Of a stretch of 64,000 nt of DNA, positions 14,731 through 25,557 are shown one piece after another. Source of the stretch: Patagioenas fasciata (taxonomy: Eukaryota > Chordata > Aves > Columbiformes > Columbidae). Positions within the stretch are counted from its first letter, which is position 1. The number at the start of each line of letters is the position of its first letter. Location: positions 42,435,001-42,499,000 of the forward strand of contig NC_092523.1 of NCBI RefSeq assembly GCF_037038585.1, written 5' to 3'. The notes under the pieces were generated by a model. It did no database searches and was not told where the DNA came from. It saw only the letters and a program-made list of their open reading frames with translations. Position numbers and translations under genes: made by a program.

Positions 14731-14887
14731 CGGCTTTGCAAGGATCCTTATAATCTATCGCCTCAGTTTTATCCTCTTCAGTGAAATCGTAAGTGTAGTC
14801 ATAATCAAGGCCAGAGCAGGAGGAAGGCTTCCCACAGACAGTCCACCCGGCCAGCCACAGTGCCATCCTCCAGCAAAGCATTTTCAT
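14731..14887 (-). CDS. TLL1: Tolloid-like 1, first coding exon (partial gene)
   Basis: Tolloid-like 1 is a secreted astacin-family zinc metalloprotease of the BMP1/tolloid group. It processes procollagen propeptides, pro-lysyl oxidase and chordin, and matters in heart and skeletal development. This exon encodes 52 codons plus one base. Residues 1-7 are a short basic start, residues 8-17 ([10 protein letters not shown]) form the hydrophobic signal core, and cleavage is probably near residues 18-25. Then comes the prodomain start [17 protein letters not shown] (26-42), followed by [10 protein letters not shown] (43-52). The GLDYDYT, EEDKTE and DYKDPCKA blocks fit TLL1 better than its paralogues BMP1 and TLL2, from knowledge of the family. 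The first ATG (14887-14885) is chosen because the frame meets a stop at 14944-14942 with no other ATG between, and it has A at -3; a second Met lies two codons later. The exon ends phase 1 at a GTAAGT donor. Protease, CUB and EGF exons lie outside the window, to the left. No lesion is seen. Confidence 0.93.
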
Positions 14888-15420
14888 CCTCCCTCGGGCC
14901 GAAAGGTGGTGGACAGGGTGCAGATGAACTAGGTGGCCGGTTCAGCTGTCCACGCCGGCTTAGGAAAGGAGGGTAAAGGATGGAGGAACCACAGGTTTTT
15001 TGGGGTTTAGGGTTTGGTTTGTTTGTTTTGCCTTTTTTTTTTTTTTCCTTTCCCACCTGGAGGCTCCTCCGAGAGACGCTGCTCTCTCTAGGTAGCCCCA
15101 GTCAGACGAGTGCAACACAGAGTGAGGAGCATGAGCGCTGCTACCCCTCCTGCCCCCAGCCACCTCGCCGGGGAGAAATCGCTGGGTGTGTGGGTGGGCG
15201 CAGGGGGTGGACTCAGGCCGGGAGATCCTGTCTGTCAGGGCGTCCCCTCGCCTCTGTCAAACCCCAGCCAAACTTCCCGCGGCGGAGGAGTAGGCGGCGG
15301 CAGTCGCTGCCCGCGTCCCGCTCCGCGCTCGGCCCACACCCCGCCGACTCCGGTCCCGCTGCTGCTTCCAGAAGATGAATCCGGGCTGCACATCAGCAAA
15401 CTACCACGGGGAGAAGGGGA

Positions 15421-15473
15421 AAGAGAAAGAAAGAAAGAAAGAAGGAAGGAAGGAAGGAAGGAAGGAAAGAAAA
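15421..15473. repeat. GAAA/GAAG purine microsatellite in the TLL1 leader region
   Basis: Tandem GAAA copies pass into seven or so GAAG copies and back to GAAA, giving an uninterrupted purine tract on the plus strand. It lies about 530-590 bp upstream of the TLL1 start codon, so the TLL1 transcript, if it starts farther upstream, would carry it as a pyrimidine tract. It abuts the G-rich tract at 15474. Confidence 0.92.
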
Positions 15474-15511
15474 GGGAGCGGCGGGGGGAGGCGGGGGGCA
15501 GTGGGGGGGGG
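15474..15511 (+). promoter_or_regulatory. G-quadruplex-prone G-rich tract
   Basis: Several runs of three to nine G lie within about 38 bases of the plus strand, easily meeting the four-run quadruplex pattern. It is directly next to the GA repeat and in the promoter or leader of TLL1. The G-rich strand is the template strand for TLL1, so any fold would be in DNA rather than in the TLL1 RNA. Quadruplex formation is inferred, not shown. Confidence 0.6.
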
Positions 15512-16065
15512 ATTGTGCACTAAAGCAAGCCGCGGAGCCCAAGTGATGGGAGACAGCAGCTATACTGGAGGGCGCAGAGAAAAGTGTCAGTGCTTCCTCC
15601 TCCTCTGCACAAACACTCTAAGGTCTGTCTCTGCTCTGTCACCCGGCCCCCCACCCCCCTCCTCCGTCCCCCTTTAACTTACGAAAACCTTAGAGGCAAC
15701 TAACACACAGTCGTCAGCATCCTGCTTACTTATTCATACAGTCAGGGTCAGGATCCGGGCTGCTTCTGATCCGCTCTCTTGATAGTCTTATTGAAACACA
15801 CGCGCATTCACTATATGCCTCTATCTCCATATAGCTTTCTCTATAGATAAGCAGTGCATGACATTTAAGCAACAACAACAAAAGAATCGAGATCAGATAA
15901 AACAACGCACAGGTCGACACCCGGCAGCCAAAAAAGCTCAAAAGAACGGGTGATGAGGAGGACGGTAAGAATTAACTGCAATTTTAGAGACGGGAAAATA
16001 AATCAGTGGCTGTGTATTTCTCCCTCTGCTGCGGCTGCTTTGCAGTGTTAGCCCCATGAGCTGAC

Positions 16066-16096
16066 GGGTGGGGGTTAAGGAGCGAGGGGGAGGGGG
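16066..16096 (+). promoter_or_regulatory. Second G-quadruplex-prone tract
   Basis: Runs GGG, GGGGG, GGGGG and GGGGG are separated by short loops (one loop about 12 bases) on the plus strand. It lies 50 bases upstream of the plus-strand TATA box at 16147, a common position for promoter quadruplexes. Function is inferred. Confidence 0.45.
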
Positions 16097-16146
16097 AAAG
16101 AGAAAAGTTTAAGCGTCCATAGTTTGTTTAAAACAGAGGAAGGCAA

Positions 16147-16154
16147 TATAAAAA
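16147..16154 (+). promoter_or_regulatory. TATA box, possible divergent transcript start
   Basis: TATAAAAA lies on the plus strand inside the TLL1 CpG island, followed by an inverted CCAAT box (CCATTGG, 16158-16164). A start about 30 bases downstream (near 16177) would be followed by an ATG at 16206 and a good splice donor AAA/GTAAGA at 16211/16212. This would drive transcription away from TLL1. The motif is seen; its use as a promoter is inference. Confidence 0.4.
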
Positions 16155-16219
16155 GGTCCATTGGTCTCCACAAGTTCAGCCAAGCAGCTGGGAACCGGTT
16201 CCAAAATGAAAGTAAGAAC

Positions 16220-16241
16220 AAACAAACAAACAGGAAAAAAA
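16220..16241. repeat. (CAAA)n simple repeat
   Basis: Several CAAA copies followed by an A-rich run just downstream of the candidate plus-strand splice donor. Low-complexity sequence with no evident function. Confidence 0.6.
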
Positions 16242-18260
16242 AATAATCAAGGCAAACAAAAAGTAAAATTGCAGCAGCGCTGAGATCTTGCAGTCAGGCT
16301 TTCCTGTTCTCACGTGGATCTCCAGGAAAGTGGTGGAGGTTTATTTTCCAAGCGAAGTTTCCGCGGGAGCCGCCGCCCCGCTCCGCTCCGCTCCGCGGTA
16401 TCCTGCTGCGCCCCGCCGCGCTTCAGTGCCGAGGCTCCCCGAGCCGCTGCCGCCTGCGCGGGGCCGGGTTTTGTTTTAAAGCCCGAGAAGGGATCAGCGC
16501 GCAAAGCCTCATTTCAGCCGATAAACCTGGAGAGGGAGGGGGAAGGAGGGATGAGGGGTGGAGATACGTGCTGATGGAATAAAATAAGCTCAAGCCGGGA
16601 AAAAAACAAACTTCATATATATATATAGGTAGCTAAAGATCTCCCTCCCTCCCTTGCCTCCTCCCCTCCCCCGGGAGGGGCAGCTCCGATCCTGCAGAAA
16701 CGCCTGAAACTGTTTCAGACCAAGGTGAGACTTTTCCGTAGCAAACTCTCCTCCTCCTCCTTTTACGAGTTTCCATGGAAAAGGGCGATGGGGGGACGAG
16801 GGGTGGGTACCGGGGAGTTTCTGCTGCTCCCATTTCGCCGGGGTGTCACATTTAACACGGACTTTTGAAAGGGCTGCCGCGAAGAAGTGGCTGCGTCCTT
16901 CTCTCACGTCCGAGCCCGCACAGGCTCGCTCTCGCCGCAGCACTTCCCGGCCGCCTTCCCCCTGTCGCAGGGGTGGAAATCCGGAGATAGTCCCTTCCCC
17001 CGCCTGTGCCAGGAGCGCAGGCAAAGCCGGCGGCGCGGCGGGCCGGGAAGTGCTGCCTCGGGGCGCGGCGCCTCCCGGGCAGCCGCCCTGCGCTACGCGG
17101 GCGCGGGCCGCCCCAGGTGCCGCAGAGCGAGGAGGCGGGGGGAGACTGGGGCAGCGCCGGCGGCGAAAGGCAGTTACGCAAACTCCGGGCTGGCACAGCT
17201 TGCTACCGAAGCTGAGCTGCTCCCAAAAACGGGGTGGGTAAAGACGAGACAAAAACTATACTGCCCGCCGGAAGTCGTTCCGTCTGCCCCTGCCCTCCTG
17301 CGCATGAAGGGTTAGCGTTGCTATAGGTAGGTGCTCTCAGAGTTCATATCATTAAAATTGGAAAGGTCGGTTAAGACAGAGGTAATAACAGCTTCGTAAC
17401 AGTATATTAAGAAGTCTAGCGCTGAGTCACATCAGTGCCTTTGAAGCATACATGTGTTGTGCTACCTTACATTTTTGGCATCCAGGTTGTGTCCACATTA
17501 CTCCCAACTTAGTCTCATTGCTTCAAAGTTGAAAGTCAAGGAATGAGTAGCTGCCACTGAAAAGCAGCAGCTTTCGGTAAGGAATAACTGTTCTTTGTCC
17601 CAGCAGTTGTTTCTTGTGTGTTACAAGGCCTGCAAAAAGCACCACACACCAGATCATAGAAAAGCCTGAGAAACTTCTGGCCTGTTCCTTTCCTCTCTTC
17701 CTCAGTGTAATTTCTGTGACCATCCACCCCAAACACTTGGAACCGACTCCAAGGAAGTTATCAGAGATTCTTCCTGTCAATCCATCAGAGCAGTGTCAGG
17801 GCTGATGACTGCCTTCACTTGCACAGTGTCATGGTTTGGTGGGCTGTGTTTTGCTACAGAAAACCATTTGATTAAATCCAAAATCTAGTTTCTATTACTT
17901 TTTTTATGTCCACAAAGGAGTTAATTTATCCTACAGTGTCTTTAATTACATGCTTATTTCACACATCACACCTCTCTTACCTGGTTTTGTTATTCTGCTC
18001 AGTCTTGTGTCATGCATGCACACCTTTAAAAAAATTAATTTTCTTTCATGACCCTATGCACCTCCACCCCAAAAGAAACAACCTTTAACAAGCACACGTA
18101 TTTGTCAATAGAGCTTTAGAAACAGTGACTTTGCTGATTGTTTTACAGCCCCAGAAGAGGAATGTACAACATGCAATCCTTAACACACCAGTCTCCCCAG
18201 TGAGGAGATTATTAGAGTCTCTCTCCAGCAGGAGATTAACTCTCCCTACAAGGTAGGCAC

Positions 18261-18268
18261 TGACGTCA
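18261..18268. promoter_or_regulatory. Perfect CRE palindrome
   Basis: TGACGTCA, the full cAMP-response element bound by CREB/ATF dimers, lies about 3.4 kb upstream of the TLL1 start codon in a locally GC-richer segment. The motif is exact; its use is inferred. Confidence 0.45.
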
Positions 18269-18662
18269 GCCTCAGCCTCCAGCCAGCAATCTGCCCCCGA
18301 CCTCAGCATCACCAGCACAAGCAGAGCAGCACCAGCCGCCTGCAGCCTTGAGGACAGCTGGCCTTGCAGAGCCCTGACTAAGACAGGAAACGAACTCCGA
18401 AGTGCTAGATGGGAATCATGCAGAAATCTGGGCAAATAAGTGCTGTAACAAATAAATGTGTGTATAGGTCAGGGTAAAAGCTGTTTTCTGCTTGTGATCC
18501 AGAACAGCTACACATTAGAATTACTGTTTAAAATAAAGAATTGCAGCTCTGCAAAACACTAATCTAAATTGCTTAGGTGTTAATATTCTGATCAGTTACA
18601 TTAGTAAAAACCTTTCCTCATATTTAGATAATTTTTTTCTAGCAAACAAACAAGTTGACATT

Positions 18663-18679
18663 AAAAAAAAAAAAAAAAA
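18663..18679. repeat. Poly(A) tract
   Basis: Seventeen consecutive A, followed by a short CCACCACC run. There is no attached recognisable retroelement body. Confidence 0.85.
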
Positions 18680-19055
18680 CCACCACCAAAATTTTTACCT
18701 TAAGTAACCTGTTAAATATTCAATCTAGATTATTTCATGATGCAACATTTTGAAACATTTTAAGTACAAAATATTTTTTTTCTTATCACACATTCATGTC
18801 TACCATTCCAAAAAGCTCACAACTCTTTATAATCCATCTGACAACACAGTCAATCAAAAATCCATCCTACAGCCGTTTCCAAAGAAACGAACACATAGCC
18901 AGGAAGACAGAATGCTTAAGCTGGAAGGAAACCAACCAAAGGAACACAACAACAAAACTCCAAGCATTTTCCCTTTTCCTTTAAATTTCCTGGTTTGGGG
19001 CATATTACAGGGACACATAATAGTGAATGCAGTTATGTTAAAAGTGGTGGTGTTA

Positions 19056-19106
19056 TTTATATATACATATATATAAAAAAATGTATTAAAATATATATAT
19101 ATTTAA
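19056..19106. repeat. AT-alternating low-complexity tract
   Basis: Two TATATA-type blocks separated by an A-rich run. This is easily melted DNA, with no sign of function. Confidence 0.7.
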
Positions 19107-22100
19107 TCCAGAAAGCTGGAGGCTTTTCTGCTCTTCCCACACACACACAAAAAGAGCTTCAAAAAAAAATAACAAGTATGTAAGAAAGACAGACACAATC
19201 ACAGAACTGAAAAAATACATCTGAAACATCGTTGCTCACACCTCCTCCTCATTCTTTGGCTATCTGTCTCCTGCTTAGGCCTCCATCTCGTATGGAGTTT
19301 TAGGTGGGTGGACACAATGGGCTTATTCACAGACGTCAAGCTCAGCACATGCCTAAGGCTTTGAAGGCTGAAGACCATGGCTGGTCAGCTCCCTGGGGCT
19401 GGGACTCATGGGATTTTTCAGAAGGCGAACACAGTGAAGTTCAGCGGGAGCTGCTTACCTTCCTGCTTTTTTTCCCAATAAACCCATTCCTTGTCTCTGA
19501 GGTACCTAGTGCACTTCTGAAACAGCTGAAACTATGTTTAAGTAGTTCCCAGTTCCCCAAATCGTTATTCTGTCGGGAAATACTGAAGCTGAAAGTGCAT
19601 CGTAGCAAATAGACTGTCTGCACTAGCAAACTGGTATATATACAATCATAAATATATACCGAGTAAACTATATAAACTAAAATCAAACTTTTCAAGCTAA
19701 AAATCAAGCCCTCATGATCTTAACAGCAGTAAACTCACCTGTGAACCTTATTTCTCCATTTTCTCCCACATCTACTCATCTATTACGAAGGTTGTTCATT
19801 GCATGTTGACATACGTTTTTTTGTGACAGATCTTTGTGCTTAATTAACAAGGAGTCCTTCAATGTCATGCTTTCTGTTTTATTTTTGAAAACATGCCCCA
19901 TGCTTTATTCATTACACGCTTATTCAGATCCTACTCTGCATACAGAGTTATTAATTTCCTCATGGGCTTTTTACAGAGCTTGTTGCTACAGTATTCATGT
20001 GCTTCAAAAATATTAATTGCTTTAGTTTCATAATATACCACTCAGATGAGGGGATATGAATACTACATGTAGGAAGCAGTTACAGATTGCCTGGTTTAAT
20101 GTCTTGTAAGCCTGTCAGGACTCGGCACTATAGAAAAACTTAATTCTTCAAGGCCTGGATCCCACTGGTTTTACTTGCAGTAATTTTACTCACTGAGTAT
20201 CCAGAACTACTTCTAATCAAAGCCTGGAGTTTTCAGGCATCTGAAAATGAGAAGCAAATAACAAGAAGTGCGATTTAAAAGCCTTGAACCAGCTTTATCA
20301 AGAAACGCTGCAGCAGAGGCAAGGGCTAAGACTCAAATTTCAAGCCGTTCAGCTCTCTGGAGACTTTAGACACCATTGCTCTTTCCATAAGTCCTCTTTT
20401 TCAATACTTCTTTCAGTTTCTAGAATAAACATGACCAGACTCCTGCCAGCAACAGCCCCGTCATTATTGACACCCACATAATTCATCCACCACTGTGAAA
20501 CTTCTGCTCCTCCACGCAGTACCTGTTAGCACGGGTAGGTAGTTCCATGTTTGGCCCAGTGTTTGAAAAAATGTGTCTCTCTTCACCACTGGATTTCACA
20601 GTTATTACTGGCAGAAGAATGACAGCGAATCTTGGGATCCCTTCCAAGCTCTGGGAGAGGGTGTTTTTTAATAGCACACTCCCATCTGCTTGCTTCCCAT
20701 GTCCATGTTTTGCCTTATCTTGGCTTGTTATTTCTAACCTGCCTTCATTCTCTCTTCAGTCTTGGCTGTTCACCCCAGTTTTGTTTTTCTTACCTACTTA
20801 ATGCTAGTGTTTGATTTTCATCCCAGTTCCACCTGTCCTAGTTGCACTTTTCTTTAATCTTATTTTGGGACTCCTCACTCTCAGATTCACCTTCAGCTGT
20901 GCAGGGTTGATTTTTCTGTGGTTTTGTTTTCACTAGCTGATCCTTTTCTTATGCCTTCTCACCTGATTTAACTTCTAGTTGTGTTGACATTCACCTTCCT
21001 TGTCTGTTCTTTACTCCAGGTATGTGCCACAAGGTTAGTCTTGCTCCTTGACCTTATTTCTCAGTTACAGAGTTATCCTAGCTCCAGCCCTTGTATTGCT
21101 GTTCAGGCAGTTTTGCTTGTCTGCAATCCTCCATCTACCTCTTTCCTTTCACTCTGTTACTTCTCAGGCCCAGTTTCCTTTTCCAAGCAATTTTATTGTC
21201 CCAAAATATGTCCACCATTCCCATTGCTGAATTCTCCTAATCATATTCCTCATTCTTTATCAGGAGCTTTGTGCTGACTTTACAGTGCTGCAAGATCAAT
21301 TCTTCTTCTCTGTCTATCAAGTCAGACAGCTTTCCTCTCCTCATCCCATAGGTACTACTGAGGTGCATTAAGCATGTGAAATCACTTCTTCTCAATTAAG
21401 TTGCAAATCCAGGCAAGGCACAGCTTAAGATGAACATATAAAATGTCAATGCAGGTGAGACACTCAGGTAAGAAAGCTGCATATATTCAAGGCTGACTGT
21501 GGTGATGCTTAAGTCCATAGTAATGTTAAAGGAAAAAAAAGATACATTCCATGAAATAAGGGCTGACACTCTCCTCGAGTTTTAACTACCTTTCCTACAA
21601 GTTAAGCATACTGAAGCCCTTCTAAAAATATTGCTATGGTTTTTAATTGAGCAAAGCCATGTATTTGCAAGTTTTATTTTCAAATATCTGGATATTTTAA
21701 GCTAATATTCTAAAAGAAAGGTTGAAGAACAAGAAATGAAAACTAAAACTCAGCTTGCATGGAAAATGTCATAGCAAATCTCTACAATTAAGAAAAGGTT
21801 TACAAGCAACTTAAACATCTATCAGCAGACAGTGTAAGGGAGTTTTAGTATTAGACACCAAACCAGACTGTTTATAACATGTGTGTTACAGCCTCTGCAT
21901 TGTTAATGCTCTAAAAACTGCAAAAAAGAATAAAACTATGTTGACAACACTTACTGATGTTAAAATAAGTAATCAAGCAACAAAACCAGTGGTGCAGCGC
22001 TTAAATTAGAAACTTCTCTGTGTTTACTCAGCATCCCTGATCCTCATCAAGCCATAAATCAATTTGCAGTAGCTGTGGACAGCTATTTAAACACAGGGCC

Positions 22101-23944
22101 AGAAGAGCTTAATTGTTAAAGCAATGTTCAAAGCTAGAAGGTAGAGGAGGTTAGTATAGGAGGTCATATTAAATATTCACTTGTCTGAAAACAGCTGCAT
22201 TCCAAGTATTAGGAGGCACCCTGCCCTCCTTGTAATTAAAAAAACCAAGTCTGTGAGCTTAATAGACCTTAGCTTGCAGATCTTCAGAAGACAGAGACTG
22301 CCAGATGAAAACTGACATCTAAATGTTCGCCAACTCGATTTTATTTGGTTTAGCTTATTGTCTAGCATTCAAAAAAAGCCAGCTATAAGATGTTTTATTT
22401 GAAGTCTGTAGTTTATTTTTACAAATTGGTAAAACATTCAGGATTCAATTCTCAAGTTTGTAAGAGGCTACTCTTTGTCGAAGTCAACAGCAAACTTGTG
22501 TTTGACTTGCATAGGAGCTGAACAGGATCACTTACCAGTCTTCATTCTAGGCATTCGTAGCTGGTGCAGATAAGTTTCTTTGGCAACTATATAGTAATGT
22601 AAGTTTAATAAACTACAACAATGATATTACTACTCCTAGACCTGTTCAGCCTTCATCTATGAACAAATGTTGCTGTTAGACTGAGCAGTGACATTTGTTA
22701 TTAGACTGACTAGGTGTACAGGGTTAATCTTACCCTCCAGTATTCAGCATACTGTCACATAGCTGGGAGTCAGTGGCTCATTTTTGACAGAAAAAAGCCT
22801 CTAACGAGCCTGATCTTGAGTGACTGCTGAGCATTTTGATCTTCTGTTCATTCCTGGAAGATGAAGCAGCTCAGCACCTTGCAGAACAGGATTCACTGTT
22901 TTGAGCCACATGCTGCTCAGATGAAAAACCTCTGGTTTAGTTTACATTGGAATTTATCGCTTCTGATAACCTCTCTGGCACTTACTGCAGAAAATATGTA
23001 ACACTGAAACTGGAGGTAAGCTATCAAATCAAACAGAGGAACCCTGCCCTAATTGGGTTTTCTACATAGACACAATGTATTCTTCTAACTCCAGATCACT
23101 GAAAATAAATCAGGCGTATCACCAGCTCCCAGGAGGAAGAATGGCAATTGTCTTACAGAAAGCAGCATGAAACTATTATACAAGCACCATCAGTGACAGC
23201 AATGTTGTCCTGCAGTTATTAGTCTTGTTTTATTTGTGGTCATGTTTACATAAGTTCTCCACACAGCAGAGATCTTTTACTGCTTTCAACATTGTCTAAT
23301 GTATATTTCATTAATACTGGTAGTATCATACCCAATGAATTTTATGGTGCAGCTATCCAGAAAAACTCTCATATACCTAAGGCAGCCTAGCTAGTACCTT
23401 TTTCTAATCTTCAGTGGCATAAGATCATAAATGTTTATGGCAAAACTAATTTAATTGCATTCACATTATCCAACTCCAAAATTGTTTGCACTGTGCTTAT
23501 TATCAATTTTTTTTTTTTTTTTACTACAATGGAACATTTTCCTAGACTATGCAGCATAAGCTTCTTTTAAAAGAAGACACATGTACCATGAAGCGATAAT
23601 TACTAACTTCTACCTGGAGGGTTCAGGAATTATATTGTATTTTAAAGAAGGATGCTCTTTCACTCACCAAGGTGACAATTTTGTGCAAACACCAATCAAG
23701 CAGTATTTGCTGTAAATAATACACATTTTACAGTAGTTACACATATACACAGAATATATGTATGCATTACAACTTGAGCTCAATTTACGACCATTTCAGG
23801 AGAATTTTCCTACAGCACAGTTAGAGCACTACACCCTTGCAATTAGTTTTTTGCCCCCTCCCCTCAAAGCTAATCAATTTGCAATACTAGAAACGTCACA
23901 GATGACTAGAGATAGTTATTGGCAATTGTGTACACATATACATG

Positions 23945-23962
23945 CACACACACACACACACA
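23945..23962. repeat. (CA)n microsatellite
   Basis: Nine perfect CA dinucleotides. Likely polymorphic. Confidence 0.92.
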
Positions 23963-24420
23963 TCCATAATATAAAGGACGCAAACTATAGTCTGAGATCA
24001 AAACGCTTCCAAAATTAAACTAGAATGTGTAACAACCTTCTACATAAATTTTTCAGCCTTCCAGGAAAAGGGTGAAGGGCATCTCAAGCGCCACTTACAC
24101 ATGCAGGGTTCTGTGCTGCATATAATACAGAGTCCAGTCTTGCTGCAAAAGCAGTACTGTGTTACTTTCTGCATGTGCTGCAGATCTGAAGAGTCAAGAA
24201 GAAGCCTTTACTTTCTGAGTTCAGTCTTAAAACACTGTATATATGAACAATTCAGAATCTTCAAGCATGGAGCATAAGAATCAAGGTGTATGTTTGTACT
24301 TGTGTTTATTATTATGTAGAAGTGCCACAACAGGTAAAATTTTTAAGTATGTGTTCGCACATGCATTTTACTTGTTAAAAAATAATACTTACCATGTAAA
24401 AACTGCACTTCATTCCCAAC

Positions 24421-24438
24421 AAAAAAAAAAAAAAAAAA
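24421..24438. repeat. Poly(A) tract
   Basis: Eighteen consecutive A. No recognisable retrotransposed body is attached upstream. Confidence 0.85.
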
Positions 24439-25181
24439 GACCCTTAACTCAGTATACCATAAGCAAATTTATATCTGTGTGGATCCTCTTTTTCAGCAAG
24501 TGACACGTATAGTGGTTTGCAGGAGAGACATCGCAGATAAATGCAACAAGACATATTATCAGATGCCCTATACTAGAAAAATTTTTAACATAAACACTCA
24601 AATTTTGCACAAACTACTAAGAGTGGAAACAGTCAGAAATCCTTCTGCTTTAAGAGTGAACTGTAATTAAGTGATGACTCATGACTTCTAAATGATTCAA
24701 ATAGTCTTCAGTTTGTGGAAAGCTCATCTAGTACTACTTCTCCTTCCTAAGCCTGCTTTGTTCTCTCTGTATGTGTACACAAATATGCTGAAAAGCCATT
24801 ACTTTATCACTCAACTCTCTTTAGAAATCAAGACTGACTGTTCATTTTTAGTCTTATCTTTGTAAGAAATTATTTCAATTGGTGTCAAGTGTCAAACTAT
24901 TTATTGAATATAATTTTTGATACTGACATGTTTCAGTTGACTCAGAATAAGGCTGCCTGATACATTTGTAATGAGTTGCCTACTCCTGTCCAAATTCCAT
25001 TTACTTTAATGAACAGATTGGCTTGGCAATTCTCTTCATAGGTAAATTTGGTTTTTCTGTTATTGTTTGCTACACTTCTTTCTCTAACTTACATCCTCAC
25101 TGTCACCACAGTTACAGAATATGTGTTTGTTTGGGAAATAAAGACATAGGAACATGCCTGAAGTTTGGTTTAAAAAGCAGT

Positions 25182-25230
25182 GGCAGACCAGATGAGCAAG
25201 CTCCCTTCTGAAACGCAACCTATGATTATA
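25182..25230 (+). mobile_element. Probable degraded CR1 3' end
   Basis: The order GGCAGACCAGATGAGC, then GCTCCCTTCTGAAACGC, then CTATGATTATAT matches the final segment of CR1 elements. That segment is a GACTAGATGACC block, a TCCCTTCCAACC block and a terminal ATTCTATG repeat. Divergence is high and only about 50 bases are recognisable, so this is tentative. Confidence 0.4.
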
Positions 25231-25557
25231 TTTTAGTACCAGAACTTCCACAAGGAATATTGTTGCCATGGCCTACATTTTTAATGTAGTCCTTCAGATA
25301 GTCTCAATGTAATTAATCAGGTGAAGTACTGGAACAGCAGTACTACCTCAAGGATTTCACTGTGGAAGAAGACTGGTACTTACAAATAAAATTAATTATT
25401 AATTTTCAACAGTAAGCATTTAATGAGCATAATACAGAAAACACTGCCTGGCCAAGTGTCCAGTTAATATCCAGATTAAACTCTGCAACAAAAATAATCT
25501 CACCTGTACCAGCATTAGGACTTTCTTACGGATTACCTGACACATGTATTTAATAAC

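Larger units (their letters stand above)
14888..17320 (-). promoter_or_regulatory. TLL1: TLL1 CpG-island promoter and 5' leader
   Basis: A strongly GC- and CpG-rich block begins near 14.1 kb, covers exon 1, and runs to about 17.3 kb, in contrast to AT-rich sequence on both sides. It has two CpG-dense lobes, roughly 14.1-15.4 and 16.3-17.3 kb. Between them lies a section with a GA repeat, G-quadruplex tracts and some AT-rich sequence. It sits directly upstream of the TLL1 start codon, so it should hold the transcription start and 5' untranslated leader. On the minus strand there is a CCAAT box (16164-16158) and a TATATATATA stretch (about 16627-16616), but I cannot fix the start site. Many long open frames here are a by-product of stop-codon scarcity in GC-rich DNA. 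Confidence 0.8.
17321..25557. other. Upstream flank of TLL1, no gene recognised
   Basis: AT-rich non-coding sequence upstream of the TLL1 CpG island. It includes a moderately GC-rich stretch at about 18.16-18.40 kb with a CRE palindrome, an AT-alternating tract at 19056-19106, a pyrimidine-skewed tract at about 20.69-21.34 kb, an 18-A run at 24421, and a CA repeat at 23945. A 116-codon minus-strand open frame (18435-18085) has a leucine-rich stretch but no recognisable domain and is not called as a gene. One weak CR1 remnant is near 25182. Confidence 0.6.

Noticed and set aside
14805..15056. 83-codon minus-strand open frame overlapping TLL1 exon 1
   Set aside because: It is a different frame over the same exon and 5' leader; the frame with the signal peptide and tolloid motifs is the real one.
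14043..15677. Several open frames of 100-156 codons on both strands in the CpG island
   Set aside because: Arginine-, proline- and glycine-rich translations with overlapping frames on both strands are typical of GC-rich promoter DNA lacking stops.
16590..17315. Open frames of up to 220 codons in the distal lobe of the CpG island
   Set aside because: Same reason: low-complexity, both strands open, no recognisable domain.
18085..18435. 116-codon minus-strand open frame upstream of TLL1
   Set aside because: No domain and no recognisable splice or start context; the leucine/alanine-rich stretch follows from local composition.
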